From positions 1,488,001-1,552,000 of the forward strand of contig NZ_JACCFE010000002.1 in the NCBI RefSeq assembly GCF_014256275.1: a stretch of 64,000 nt of DNA, given 5' to 3'. This DNA comes from Rhodococcus sp. 4CII (lineage in GTDB: Bacteria; Actinomycetota; Actinomycetes; Mycobacteriales; Mycobacteriaceae). A program made the position numbers and the translations under genes. This document shows, piece by piece, positions 1-9,400 of this stretch (within the stretch, counting starts at the first letter, position 1; each line of letters begins with the position of its first letter). Below the pieces are notes generated by a model. It was given only the letters and a program-made list of their open reading frames with translations, ran no database searches and was not told where the DNA came from.

Positions 1-580
1 TCTCGGCGTCCTTCTCCTCCGGCTTCTCCGGCTCCTTGTAGTCGCCGGGCAACTGCACCTGGAACGGGGTGTCTCCGGGTTTCACCCAGCGGAGCCGGCC
101 CCGCGCCTGCGCCTCGATGTAGGCGGGATCCGAGTAGCGCTCCTCGAGCACCCGCAGGTCCTTCAATTCCTTCTCGAGTTGAACCTGTTCCGCCGCAATA
201 CGATCCGCCTCACTGCGCTGGGTGAGGTAGTTGCGCAGCGGCACTGCGAGGGTGAGGGCGAGAAGCAATACGACCATCACGAGGATCAGCGCCCGGCCGG
301 TCGACAGCCCGAGGATCGTGTGCTCGGACCGTGTGATGCGGGCGGCCCCGGTCGCGCCCACCCGTCTGGGGCGGGCGCGGCCGGGGAGCACCTTGCCGGT
401 GTCGGCGCCATCGACCGACTCCGGTTTGCCGTCGGCCTGACCGGGAGTCGACTTGGTGGTGCGGGGACGCCGCGCTCCGGGCGCGCCGTCCGCGCGGCTT
501 CCGCGCGCGCGTTCACCACGCCCGGAGCCCCGGCCGCCCGGACTGGCTCCGGACGACCGCGGCCTACCGCGCTGTACCAC
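1..580 (-). CDS. FtsB/DivIC-type septum formation initiator, C-terminus cut by window edge
   Basis: Probable cell-division protein of the FtsB/DivIC (septum formation initiator) family, a bitopic membrane protein of the divisome. The first 193 codons are inside the window and the C-terminus lies off the left edge. A long basic, Gly/Pro/Arg-rich cytoplasmic segment (about residues 1-95) is followed by one membrane helix (about 97-116, starting ALILVMVVLLLAL), then a short coiled coil with QLEKELKDLRVLEERYSD and a GRLRWVKPGE segment typical of the family. The GTG at 580 is chosen because an in-frame TAG sits immediately upstream and a GGGGTAGG run precedes it. It follows eno on the same strand, as Rv1024 follows Rv1023 in M. 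tuberculosis. The family call is strong; exact division role is inferred. Confidence 0.85.
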   Translation of the reverse strand, partial: MVQRGRPRSSGASPGGRGSGRGERARGSRADGAPGARRPRTTKSTPGQADGKPESVDGADTGKVLPGRARPRRVGATGAARITRSEHTILGLSTGRALILVMVVLLLALTLAVPLRNYLTQRSEADRIAAEQVQLEKELKDLRVLEERYSDPAYIEAQARGRLRWVKPGDTPFQVQLPGDYKEPEKPEEKDAE

Positions 581-615
581 CTACCCCAACACCCCTTACG
601 TCGAACTGTCGAACG

Positions 616-1902
616 TCAGCCTTCGAACGCGAATCGCGGGAACGCGACCTCGCCTGCGTAGCGGGCGGCGTCGCCCAGGTTCTCCTCGATGCGCAGCAGC
701 TGGTTGTACTTGGCGACGCGCTCGCTACGAGCGGGTGCACCGGTCTTGATCTGACCGCTGCCCACGGCGACCGCGAGGTCGGCGATGGTGGTGTCCTCGG
801 TCTCGCCGGACCGGTGGCTCATCATCGTCTTGTATCCGTTGCGGTGCGCGAGGTCGACGGCGTCGAGGGTCTCGGTCAGCGTGCCGATCTGGTTGACCTT
901 CACCAGCAGCGCGTTCGCGGCGCCCTTGACGATGCCTTCCTCGAGCCGCTCGGGGTTGGTGACGAACAGGTCGTCGCCGACCAGCTGCACCTTGTTGCCG
1001 ATCTGATCGGTCAGGGCGACCCAGCCGTCCCAGTCGTCCTCGTCCAGCGGGTCCTCGATGGACACGATCGGGTACGCATCGACCAGTTCCGTGTAGAACG
1101 CCGTCATCTCGGCTGCCGTCCGATTGCTGCCCTCGAACTTGTAGCCGGTGCCGTCGGTGTAGAACTCGGTGGCGGCGACATCGAGTGCCAGCGCGACATC
1201 GGTGCCCAGCACCAGACCGGTCTTGCCGATGGCGACGCTGATCAGGTCGAGGGCTTCCTTGGTGCCGGCGACGTCGGGGGCGAAGCCGCCCTCGTCACCG
1301 AGTCCGGTGGCCAGGCCCTTCTCCTTGAGCACCGACTTCAGCGCGTGGTACACCTCGGCGCCCCAGCGCAGCGACTCCTTGAACGTGGCGGCGCCGATCG
1401 GGGCGACCATGAACTCCTGAACGTCGACACCGGTGTCGGCGTGCGCACCACCGTTGAGGATGTTCATCATCGGGACGGGCAGGACATGGGCGTTGGGGCC
1501 GCCGACGTAGCGAAAGAGGTCGAGTCCCGAGGACTCGGCGGCCGCGCGTGCCACAGCCAGCGACGCACCGAGGAGCGCGTTGGCGCCGAGGCGGGACTTG
1601 TCCGGGGTGCCGTCCGCGTCGAGCAGCGCCTGGTCGACGGTGCGCTGCTCGGTGGCGTCGATGCCGATGATGGCCGGCGCGATCTCGTTCAGCACGGCCT
1701 CGACGGCCTTCTCGACGCCCTTGCCGTTGTAGCGGTCGCCGCCGTCACGCAGTTCCACGGCCTCGTGCTCACCGGTCGACGCGCCCGACGGAACCGCGGC
1801 GCGAGCGAAACTTCCGTCGTCGAGCAGCACCTCGACCTCCACCGTGGGGTTACCACGGGAATCGAGGATCTCACGGGCTCCGACCTGCTCAATGATGGAC
1901 AC
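616..1902 (-). CDS. eno: Enolase
   Basis: Phosphopyruvate hydratase of glycolysis, converting 2-phosphoglycerate to phosphoenolpyruvate in the cytosol. The protein is 428 residues, the usual bacterial length. It begins SIIEQVGAREILDSRGNPT and carries the conserved GDEGGFAP, SIEDPLDEDDW, VGDDLFVTN and SHRSGETEDT segments that hold the Mg2+ and substrate ligands. The open frame extends further upstream, but GTG at 1902 is chosen because AAAGGAG lies about 9 bases before it and the protein then starts at the family's usual position. It sits between an LpqU-like gene and an FtsB-like gene in conserved actinobacterial order. Confidence 0.97.
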   Translation of the reverse strand: MSIIEQVGAREILDSRGNPTVEVEVLLDDGSFARAAVPSGASTGEHEAVELRDGGDRYNGKGVEKAVEAVLNEIAPAIIGIDATEQRTVDQALLDADGTPDKSRLGANALLGASLAVARAAAESSGLDLFRYVGGPNAHVLPVPMMNILNGGAHADTGVDVQEFMVAPIGAATFKESLRWGAEVYHALKSVLKEKGLATGLGDEGGFAPDVAGTKEALDLISVAIGKTGLVLGTDVALALDVAATEFYTDGTGYKFEGSNRTAAEMTAFYTELVDAYPIVSIEDPLDEDDWDGWVALTDQIGNKVQLVGDDLFVTNPERLEEGIVKGAANALLVKVNQIGTLTETLDAVDLAHRNGYKTMMSHRSGETEDTTIADLAVAVGSGQIKTGAPARSERVAKYNQLLRIEENLGDAARYAGEVAFPRFAFEG

Positions 1903-2054
1903 TTGCTGATTCTCCTTTATTGGGCTTCGCACTGTGCACCGACCGGTCCGATCGTGCCAGGACACCAGATCGTGCCAGGACACAGCGTAACGGCACACCG
2001 AAACCGGCGCGGGATGGCGCGCACATCGTGGACGAATGGCCGGATGACAGGGTC

Positions 2055-2903
2055 TTACGGGCGGACTCCGACCGAGTAGGCCGACGCCCGGTCGCGCACC
2101 GACGCGAGGTAGTCGCCCGACAGGTTGTACGCCATCAGTGCCGACTGCCAGCCCTCGGGAGTCGTCAGGTCGCCGCCTCGCTCACACAAGTAGCGGGCTG
2201 CCGTCAACGACGCGTCGTCGATGTTGTCCGGGTCGGCCACACCGTCGCCGTTGGCGTCGACCCCCCACCGCTTCCAGGTCTCGGGGATGAACTGCAGCGG
2301 TCCCATGGCCCGGTCGTGGGCGGGGTCGCCGTCCATCGCCCCGCCGTCGGTGTCCGGGATCTCGGCGACGCCGGGTCCGCCGTCGAGGGGGATTCCGCGG
2401 ATCGCCGGTGTGACCTGACCCGTCGGCCCGACCGTCGCACCGCCGTGGGTGCCGTGCCTGCTCTCCACGCTCCCGATGCCGGCGAGGGTGGTCCACCCGA
2501 TGCCGCAGTCCGGTCTGGTCTGCGCCATCACCGCCGCCGCGTAGCCGTACGCCTCGAGCGCGGTGTGTCCGACGCCGATCGAATCGGCCAGCCCGGCGGA
2601 CCATTCGTGTAACTGGTCCGCGGATCGTCCCGGCGCGTCGATGTCGATCGGCGGCGTTGCAGCGCCGGGGCCGGGCGGGATGCCTTCCGGAATCGCGATC
2701 CGCGGTTGCTGCTCCCGCGAGCACGCGCCGTAGGCGAGAACCACGACAACCGTCGCCGCGATAAGGGCGAACACCGGTCCGGGCCATCGGGAACGACGCT
2801 TCGGCCGCGCGGGAGATCGGTTCACGTCTCCATCATCCACACGAAAGTCGTCGATCCCGGACCGCGAGACAGCCCCCACACCGCGCGGGCCCAATGAGTG
2901 CAC
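2055..2903 (-). CDS. LpqU-like lytic transglycosylase, membrane anchored
   Basis: Putative cell-wall lytic transglycosylase of the SLT type, related to mycobacterial LpqU (Rv1022) by sequence style and position upstream of eno. A hydrophobic segment (FALIAATVVVVLAYGAC) ending in Cys may be a lipoprotein signal, although the -3 residue is Tyr and the lipobox is poor. The catalytic domain has SVESRHGTHGG, whose Glu is the expected acid/base, then GPLQFIPETWKRW, a DANGDGVADPDNIDD segment and a C-terminal LMAYNLSGDYLASV. Start is uncertain: 2903 is the longest option, internal GTG codons near 2840 and 2825 are alternatives, and none has a good ribosome site. It probably cleaves peptidoglycan outside the membrane. 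Confidence 0.85.
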   Translation of the reverse strand: MHSLGPRGVGAVSRSGIDDFRVDDGDVNRSPARPKRRSRWPGPVFALIAATVVVVLAYGACSREQQPRIAIPEGIPPGPGAATPPIDIDAPGRSADQLHEWSAGLADSIGVGHTALEAYGYAAAVMAQTRPDCGIGWTTLAGIGSVESRHGTHGGATVGPTGQVTPAIRGIPLDGGPGVAEIPDTDGGAMDGDPAHDRAMGPLQFIPETWKRWGVDANGDGVADPDNIDDASLTAARYLCERGGDLTTPEGWQSALMAYNLSGDYLASVRDRASAYSVGVRP

Positions 2904-2987
2904 ACCACCGCGAAAGTAAAGAGTTGCAAAAGTACTGGTGAGGGCTTCTTCCGGGAAGCGGACTCGGTGTATGTTTTTTCTCAGGCC

Positions 2988-3006
2988 TAAGGTTCGCCTT
3001 GCCTAC
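2988..3006 (+). promoter_or_regulatory. IdeR/DtxR-type iron box upstream of efeU
   Basis: The 19 bases TAAGGTTCGCCTTGCCTAC match the IdeR consensus TWAGGTWAGSCTWACCTWA at 16 of 19 positions. A second pair of half-sites (AGGTT ... TACCC) follows at 3011-3023 with one base missing between them. The site is 65 bases before the efeU start codon, so iron-loaded IdeR would be expected to repress the operon. The match is seen in the sequence; repression is inferred. Confidence 0.75.
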
Positions 3007-3070
3007 CGCAAGGTTGCCTACCCAACATTGCGGATACCTCTGCTCGACCTCGTCTCGCTCAGGAGTGTTC

Positions 3071-4000
3071 ATGTCCGTCCTCGCCGCAGGGACCGCGACC
3101 GCGCCGTCGATCGCCACGCAACTGTTCGGCAGCGGACTGATCGGACTCCGCGAGGGACTCGAGGCGGGAATCGTCGTCATGATCCTCGCCGCGTTCCTCG
3201 TGAAAGCACAGCGCAGGGACGCTCTCAAGTGGGTGTGGCTCGGCGTCGGTGTCGCCGTGGCGATGGTGGCGGCCATCTTCCTCGTCATTCATTACGGAAC
3301 GTCCACCGTCGCGGGACTGACCGCCGAGATCATCGCCGGCGTCGCTTCCCTCGTGGCGGTCGCGATCGTCACCGCGATGGTGCTGTGGATGCGAAAGGCT
3401 GCGCGGACCATCTCCCACGATCTCGAGGCCGGTATGGAGAAGGCACTGGTCGCCGGACCGGTCGCGGTGCTCACCCTCGCCTTCTTCGCCGTCGGCCGGG
3501 AAGGCGTCGAGACGGCACTCCTCATGGTCGGATACGCCGAGAACACGGCGGGCAGCGTCTGGCCCCTGATCGGACTCCTGCTCGGCATCGTCGCCGCCGC
3601 GGTCCTCACGGTTCTCCTGTACTTCGGTGCCGTCCGACTCGATTTCGCGAAATTCTTCAAATACACCGGCGTCTTCCTGATCATCGTCGCCGCCGGAATT
3701 CTCGGATACGGCGTCCACGCCCTGCAGGTCGGCGGCGTCCTGCCCGGGGGCTCGGCACTCGCCTTCGACATCTCCGACAGCTACGACGCCTCCGGCTGGT
3801 ACGGCACCGTCCTGGCCGGCATCTTCAACTTCCGCCCCGACCCGACCATCCTTCAGGCAGTCGCCTGGATCGTGTATGTCGTCGTGGTCCTGTTCCTGTT
3901 CCTCCGGCCCGCCTCCCCGCCGAAACCGGCACCCACTGCCGGTGGCTCCAGCGAGCGCACCGATTCTCCCTCCACCACCCCCGATGAAACCGTCTCGTGA
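3071..4000 (+). CDS. efeU: FTR1-family iron permease EfeU
   Basis: Membrane permease of the EfeUOB iron uptake system, 309 residues with about seven hydrophobic helices. It carries the two REGxE iron-binding motifs of FTR1/EfeU proteins: REGLE at residues 27-31 and REGVE at 143-147. ATG 3071 is preceded by AGGAG at a suitable distance; the open frame upstream lies over the iron box and is not used. It is the first gene of a three-gene plus-strand operon with efeO and efeB, which is the classic EfeUOB arrangement. The nearby iron box argues for expression under iron limitation. Confidence 0.93.
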   Translation: MSVLAAGTATAPSIATQLFGSGLIGLREGLEAGIVVMILAAFLVKAQRRDALKWVWLGVGVAVAMVAAIFLVIHYGTSTVAGLTAEIIAGVASLVAVAIVTAMVLWMRKAARTISHDLEAGMEKALVAGPVAVLTLAFFAVGREGVETALLMVGYAENTAGSVWPLIGLLLGIVAAAVLTVLLYFGAVRLDFAKFFKYTGVFLIIVAAGILGYGVHALQVGGVLPGGSALAFDISDSYDASGWYGTVLAGIFNFRPDPTILQAVAWIVYVVVVLFLFLRPASPPKPAPTAGGSSERTDSPSTTPDETVS

Positions 4001-4017
4001 AAGGCACCGTCCCGCCC

Positions 4018-5160
4018 ATGAAGACCACGCGCCGAACCACTTTCGCCCTCGCCTCGGTCGCGGTGCTGCCGCTCGCGCTCGCCGGCTGCACCGAGAAGTC
4101 GACGGCGAACAACAACGACGACATCACGGTCGCCGCGAGCGACGACTCGTGTGACGTCAGCACCGACTCCGGGACCACCGGCACAAGCACGTTCCAGGTC
4201 ACCAACAACGGAAGCAAGGTCACCGAGTTCTACGTGTTCGCCGAGGGCGACCGGGCGATGGGTGAGGTGGAGAACATCGGTCCCGGCCTCACCCGCCAGC
4301 TCATCGTGTCGCTGCCCGACGCCGGCACCTACCAGCTCGCGTGCAAGCCCGGCATGGTCGGCAACGGCATCCGCCAGGACTTCACCGTCACCGGTGACTC
4401 GACGAATGCGTCCGACGAGAGCGGGAAGCTCGCCGAGGCCGCCGAGGGCTATCGTCGCTACATCCGCAGCCAGGTCGTGGCCCTGCAGGACACGACGCAG
4501 CAGTTCGTCGACGCCGTCAAGGCGGGCAACATCGAACAGGCCAAGTCCCTCTTCCCTGTCGCCCGCACCTATTACGAGCGCATCGAACCCGAGGCCGAGA
4601 GCTTCGGCGAACTCGACCCCAAGCTCGACCTGCGGGAAGCCGACCTCGAACCCGGGCAGGACTGGACGGGCTTCCACCGGCTCGAGAAGGATCTGTGGGT
4701 CACGGGCCCCCAGCCGGACACCAACGCGATCGCCGATCAACTCGTCGTCGACGTCCAGTACCTCGCCGACCAGGTGAACGCCGAGGACTACACGATCGAT
4801 CCCACCAAGATCGCCGGCGACGCACAGGGACTGCTCGACGAGATCGCGACGTCGAAGATCACCGGCGAGGAAGACATCTTCTCCCACACCGACCTGTGGG
4901 ACTTCCAGGCCAACGTCGACGGCTCGCAGGCTGCGGTCGCCGCACTGCAGCCGATCATCGAAGAACGCAATCCCGAATTGGCCGCGAACCTCACCCAGCG
5001 GTTCGCGGACCTCGATGCCGAACTCGCTCAGTACCGCCAGGGTGACGGGTTCGTCTTCTACGACACTGTCAACGAACAACAGCGCCAAGAACTGTCGCGC
5101 CAGATCGACGCCCTCTCGGCCGAGGTCAGCCAGGTTCAGGGCGTGGTAGCAGGCGCATGA
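4018..5160 (+). CDS. efeO: EfeO iron-binding lipoprotein (cupredoxin plus M75 domains)
   Basis: Extracytoplasmic iron-binding component of EfeUOB, about 380 residues. An N-terminal signal ends in a clear lipobox (LALAGC), so the protein is probably a lipoprotein on the outer face of the membrane. A cupredoxin-like domain (about residues 30-125) is followed by the imelysin/peptidase-M75-type domain with the HxxE motif in GFHRLEKDLW. ATG 4018 is chosen because it gives a compact MKTTRRTTFALASVAVLPLA signal; an in-frame GTG at 3997 overlaps the efeU stop and would add seven residues. The stop overlaps the efeB start (ATGA). Confidence 0.92.
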   Translation: MKTTRRTTFALASVAVLPLALAGCTEKSTANNNDDITVAASDDSCDVSTDSGTTGTSTFQVTNNGSKVTEFYVFAEGDRAMGEVENIGPGLTRQLIVSLPDAGTYQLACKPGMVGNGIRQDFTVTGDSTNASDESGKLAEAAEGYRRYIRSQVVALQDTTQQFVDAVKAGNIEQAKSLFPVARTYYERIEPEAESFGELDPKLDLREADLEPGQDWTGFHRLEKDLWVTGPQPDTNAIADQLVVDVQYLADQVNAEDYTIDPTKIAGDAQGLLDEIATSKITGEEDIFSHTDLWDFQANVDGSQAAVAALQPIIEERNPELAANLTQRFADLDAELAQYRQGDGFVFYDTVNEQQRQELSRQIDALSAEVSQVQGVVAGA

Positions 5161-6443
5161 CAATGACTGATCCGACCGGCACGACCGACACGACAACCAC
5201 GGTGGACGAGCGCAGGGGCGTGTCCCGACGACGTCTGTTCGGCGCCGTCGGGGCGGGAGCCGCCCTCGCGGGCGCCGGCGCACTGGTCGGGCGCGCCACC
5301 GCCGCCGAACCGCCCCTGTCGCACGCCGACGTCGTCGCCTTCCGGGGCGAACACCAGGCAGGCATCGTGACACCGGCGCAGGATCGCATGCACTTCGTCG
5401 CGTTCGACGTCACCACGAAGTCTCGCGAGGAACTCGAAGCACTGCTGAAGAAGTGGACCGAGATGGCCGAGCGGATGACCTCCGGCGAGGAGGCGACCCC
5501 GGACGGTGCCATCGGCGACGGCGCCCACGTTCCGCCCAGCGACACCGGTGAGGCGCTGGGGCTCGCGGCGTCCCAGCTCACCCTCACCATCGGATTCGGG
5601 CCATCCCTGTTCGACGACCGGTTCGGGTTCGCGTCCAAGAAACCCGCGGCGCTCGTGGAACTTCCGCACTTCCGGGCGGACAACCTGGATCCGGCGCGCA
5701 GCGGTGGCGACATCGCGATCCAGGCGTGCGCCAACGACCCGCAGGTTGCCGTGCACGCCATCCGCAACCTTGCTCGGGTCGCGTTCGGGACTGCCTCGGT
5801 CCGCTGGTCGCAATTGGGATTCGGCCGCACGTCGTCGACGTCGACCACCCAGGACACCCCGCGAAACCTGTTCGGTTTCAAGGACGGGACGAACAACATC
5901 AAGGCGGAGGAAACCGACGTCGTCGACGAGAACGTCTGGGTGGCATCCGGCGACGACCAGCCGTGGATGGGCGGCGGCTCGTACCTCGTCGCCCGGCGGA
6001 TCCGCATGCTCATCGAGCAGTGGGACCGCACGGTGCTCGGCGAGCAGGAACGAGTGATCGGACGGTCCAAGGGCACCGGCGCTCCGCTGAGCGGCAAGTC
6101 GGAGTTCGACGAACTCGACTTCGATTCCAAGAAGGGGCACGACCCGGTAATCGACGTGAACGCACACGTCCGGCTGGCGTCCGCGCAGGAACTGGGCGGC
6201 ATCCAGATCCTCCGCCGCGGCTACAACTTCACCGACGGATCCGACGGTTTCGGCCACCTCGACGCCGGACTCTTCTTCATCGCCTACTGCCGCAACCCGC
6301 AGGAACAATTCGTGCCGATGCAGCTCAACCTGTCCCGGAACGACGCGATGAACGAGTACATCCAGCACGTCGGTTCCGCCCTCTTCGCCTGCCCACCCGG
6401 ACTCGCCGAGGGGCAGTACTGGGGGCAGGGCCTCTTCACGTAG
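5157..6443 (+). CDS. efeB: EfeB/DypA-type Dyp peroxidase, Tat exported
   Basis: Heme-dependent dye-decolorising peroxidase of the EfeB/DypA class, 428 residues, third member of the EfeUOB system. A twin-arginine signal (SRRRLFGAVGAGAAL) directs the folded, heme-loaded protein out of the cell. The DyP signature GxxDG is present as FGFKDGTNN, and the C-terminal half has the RRGYNF and FIAYCRNPQEQF segments expected of the family. The ATG overlaps the efeO stop, indicating translational coupling. The protein resembles the Rhodococcus DypA branch. Its stop is only three bases from the stop of the convergent GGDEF/EAL gene. Confidence 0.94.
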   Translation: MTMTDPTGTTDTTTTVDERRGVSRRRLFGAVGAGAALAGAGALVGRATAAEPPLSHADVVAFRGEHQAGIVTPAQDRMHFVAFDVTTKSREELEALLKKWTEMAERMTSGEEATPDGAIGDGAHVPPSDTGEALGLAASQLTLTIGFGPSLFDDRFGFASKKPAALVELPHFRADNLDPARSGGDIAIQACANDPQVAVHAIRNLARVAFGTASVRWSQLGFGRTSSTSTTQDTPRNLFGFKDGTNNIKAEETDVVDENVWVASGDDQPWMGGGSYLVARRIRMLIEQWDRTVLGEQERVIGRSKGTGAPLSGKSEFDELDFDSKKGHDPVIDVNAHVRLASAQELGGIQILRRGYNFTDGSDGFGHLDAGLFFIAYCRNPQEQFVPMQLNLSRNDAMNEYIQHVGSALFACPPGLAEGQYWGQGLFT

Positions 6444-6446
6444 CCG

Positions 6447-9400
6447 TCACCCGTGCCGGCCGATCAACCGGAGGTCGAGTTGGTCGGCCGGGAGCGGCAG
6501 CCCGTGGTAGTGCCCCTGGGTGACATCGCAGCCGTACCGACGCAAGGCCTGCAACGTGTCTTCGTCTTCGACACCTTCGGCGACCAGGGACGCACCGAGG
6601 CTGTGCGCGAGTTCCACCGTCGAGCGCACGATCGCTACCGAGCGGGGGTCGGTGGCGAGGCGGGCGACGAAGATCCTGTCGAGTTTCAGCTCGTCGACGG
6701 CCAGGTCCTGCAGGTAGGCCAGGGACGACCAGCCGGTGCCGTAGTCGTCGATCGACAATCCGATTCCCAGCTCCTGCAACGCCTCGACCACCCGCCTCGC
6801 GCTCAGGTAGTCGGTCATCAGCACGCTTTCGGTGATCTCGAGGATCAGCGCGTCGGCGGGCAACCGAAAGTCGTTCAGCAGTCGGTCGATGTCGGCCACA
6901 AGGTCCACGTCGAGAAGGTTCGTCACCGACAGGTTCACGGCGACGGTCAGCGTGATACCGCGGTCGAGCCAGCGGCGCGCTTGACCGAGAGCAAGCTCGA
7001 GCACCTTCGTCGTCAGTGGGCGCATGAGTCCCGACTGTTCGGCCTGCGGTAGGAACTGATCGGGCAGGAGCAAGCCGTGGCGGGGGTGCTCCCACCGCAC
7101 GAGAGCCTCGACGCTGTGCACCTGTCCGTCGCAGGCACTGACCTTGGGTTGGTAATAGCACGTGAGCTCACCACCGGCGATCGCCGTGCGCAACTCCTCG
7201 ACGGATTGCCTCTCTTCGATGCTGTGCTGGTACTCGGTCGCGTCGTACACCGCGATCGGGCGTCGGGTGCACTTGGCGCGGTACATCGCTACTCCGGCGC
7301 GCTGCAGCAGGTCCTCGGGGTTTGCGCAATGTTGCGGGCAGAGGGCTATCCCGATTCTCGCCTCGACGCCCACCGTGACCTCCTCGAGGTGGAAGGGGTC
7401 GCGCAGTGCCTCCAGGACACGGCCGGCCAGTGCACGGGCGTCCGTGATGTCGGCCCCCGCAGGTAGCAGGACCGCGAACGCGTCTCCGCCGAGACGTGCG
7501 GGCAGATCCCCCGGCCGCACGGACCGGGAGAGCCGGTCCGCCACCTGGCACAGCAATTGGTCGCCGACGTACCGTCCGAAGGAGTCGTTGATCTCCTTGA
7601 AGCGGTCCAGATCCATCAACAGCAAACCAGGGCCCCGGCCGGAAACGTGCCCGTCCGGTCCTGCAACCTCGTCGAAGTATGCGGCCGACAGCGCGGCCAC
7701 GACTGCCCGCCGGTTTGCCAGATCGGTGAGGTCATCCGTCCTCGCCTGACGGTGGCTGTCGGCCAGCACGACCACCTCACGGAACGTCACCGCGAAGCGG
7801 GCCGCGACCGCGATCAGGCTGAGCGCTGCCAGCACCACCGCGAGCCGCGGCAACCGCGCATCGTGGTCGAGGACGAGAAGCCCCACGGCAACGGCGGTGC
7901 ACACCAGTGGTGGGACCCAGATGACCAGTCCCGGCCGCTGAACGGTTCGACGTCGGCCGGAGGCCCGCCAGCTCGCCGCGGCCACCAACACGGTGGCGGC
8001 ATGCGGGAGCGCATCGATCCACGTCCCCGCCACGTAGCCGTCGGCACTGCGGAACAGGTAGACGGTGTCGGCCACCGCGAACAGCGTGAATCCCGCGACG
8101 AGGAGCACCCACCGCTGCTCGGCACGCCAACCCGGCACCGCGAGAGCCCCGACCGCGAGGGCCAACAGCAGCACGTCGCCCACCGGGTAGGCCAACCCCA
8201 CGACGACCGCGGCGGGTGTGCCGCCGGAGACGGACTCGATCGGGCTGAACGCGAGCGCGGCTGCCAGCGCCCCCAGAGTGAGTCCGGCAGTGACGGCGTC
8301 CAACCAGATCTCGGCCGGTAACCGCCGCGCTCGCGCGCGCAGGAGCAGAACCAGCCCTGCGTAAACGAGAGGGTAGAAGGCCAATTTCAGCAGGTCGGCC
8401 ACCGACGGCGACCGGCCGTCGGGCACCCCCACCAGCGCCACCACGCCGCCGACGCACCAGCTCGCCATCCCCAGCGCGATCAGCCACCACGCCCGATGCT
8501 CCGCCGCGACACACCACGCACGAGCCGCGACCAGAAGGGTGGCCGTCAGTGCCAGTCCGTCGGAGAGCACCTCGAGAAGTACGGTCCACCCCGCCTCCCG
8601 ATCACTGGACCCCACCGCGATCCCGCACAGCACCGCGGCGATCAGCCCAACTCCGACGGCCACCCCGAGAGCGCACCGCGACGGGTCGGGCGGCGACACC
8701 CACTTCGTCCGAACCGGTCGCGATGGGCGGTGCCCCGGGGTCGAGGGCCCTGCCGCACCCTGATTCGTGACGGTTCGCACGGACGGCGGACCGGTGACGG
8801 CTTCCCCGGCTCCGCTGACGAGGGTGTGCTGTGTGGGGCCGTCGAAGCCCGGCCGGCGGTCGAGCTCGCCGGAGACCGGATCCGGCGTGAAGCTGCGCAG
8901 GCAACCGCCGCCGCAGCGTTTCGCCGCGTACATGGCCTGGTCCGCCTGCTTGAGCAGGTTTTCGGTCGTCGTGTCGGACATCTCGGCGGTGGCGATGGTC
9001 AATCCGATACTGGGACGGATGGACAGGGCGACACCGTCGATGACGAACGGCGGGGTGAATGCCTCCAGCACCCGATCCGCTGCCGTCAGGGCATCCTCGA
9101 CGCTACCCTCGACCAGCGCCGCGAACTCGTCGCCTCCGAGACGGGCCACAGTGTCGGTGCTCCGCATGCACCCCGTCAGTCGTTCGGCGACGCGGATCAA
9201 CAACTCGTCCCCGGCGGGGTGACCGAGTCTGTCGTTGACCGTTTTGAAATTGTCGAGGTCCATACACAGCACCACGATCGGTATCAGTCTGCGTCGCCGG
9301 CGCTGTAGGGCTTGCTCGAGCCGGTCGAGAAACAGGGCACGGTTCGCCAGTCCGGTCAGTCTGTCGCGAAAAGCCTGCCGGGCTACCGTGAGTAATAGAC

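Noticed and set aside
814..2079. Long plus-strand open frame opposite eno
   Set aside because: Antisense shadow of a highly conserved gene; its product is Val/Arg/Gly-rich, without domains or a ribosome site.
3853..5373. 506-codon minus-strand frame opposite efeO
   Set aside because: efeO has a signal peptide, lipobox and HxxE motif; the opposite frame has no domain.
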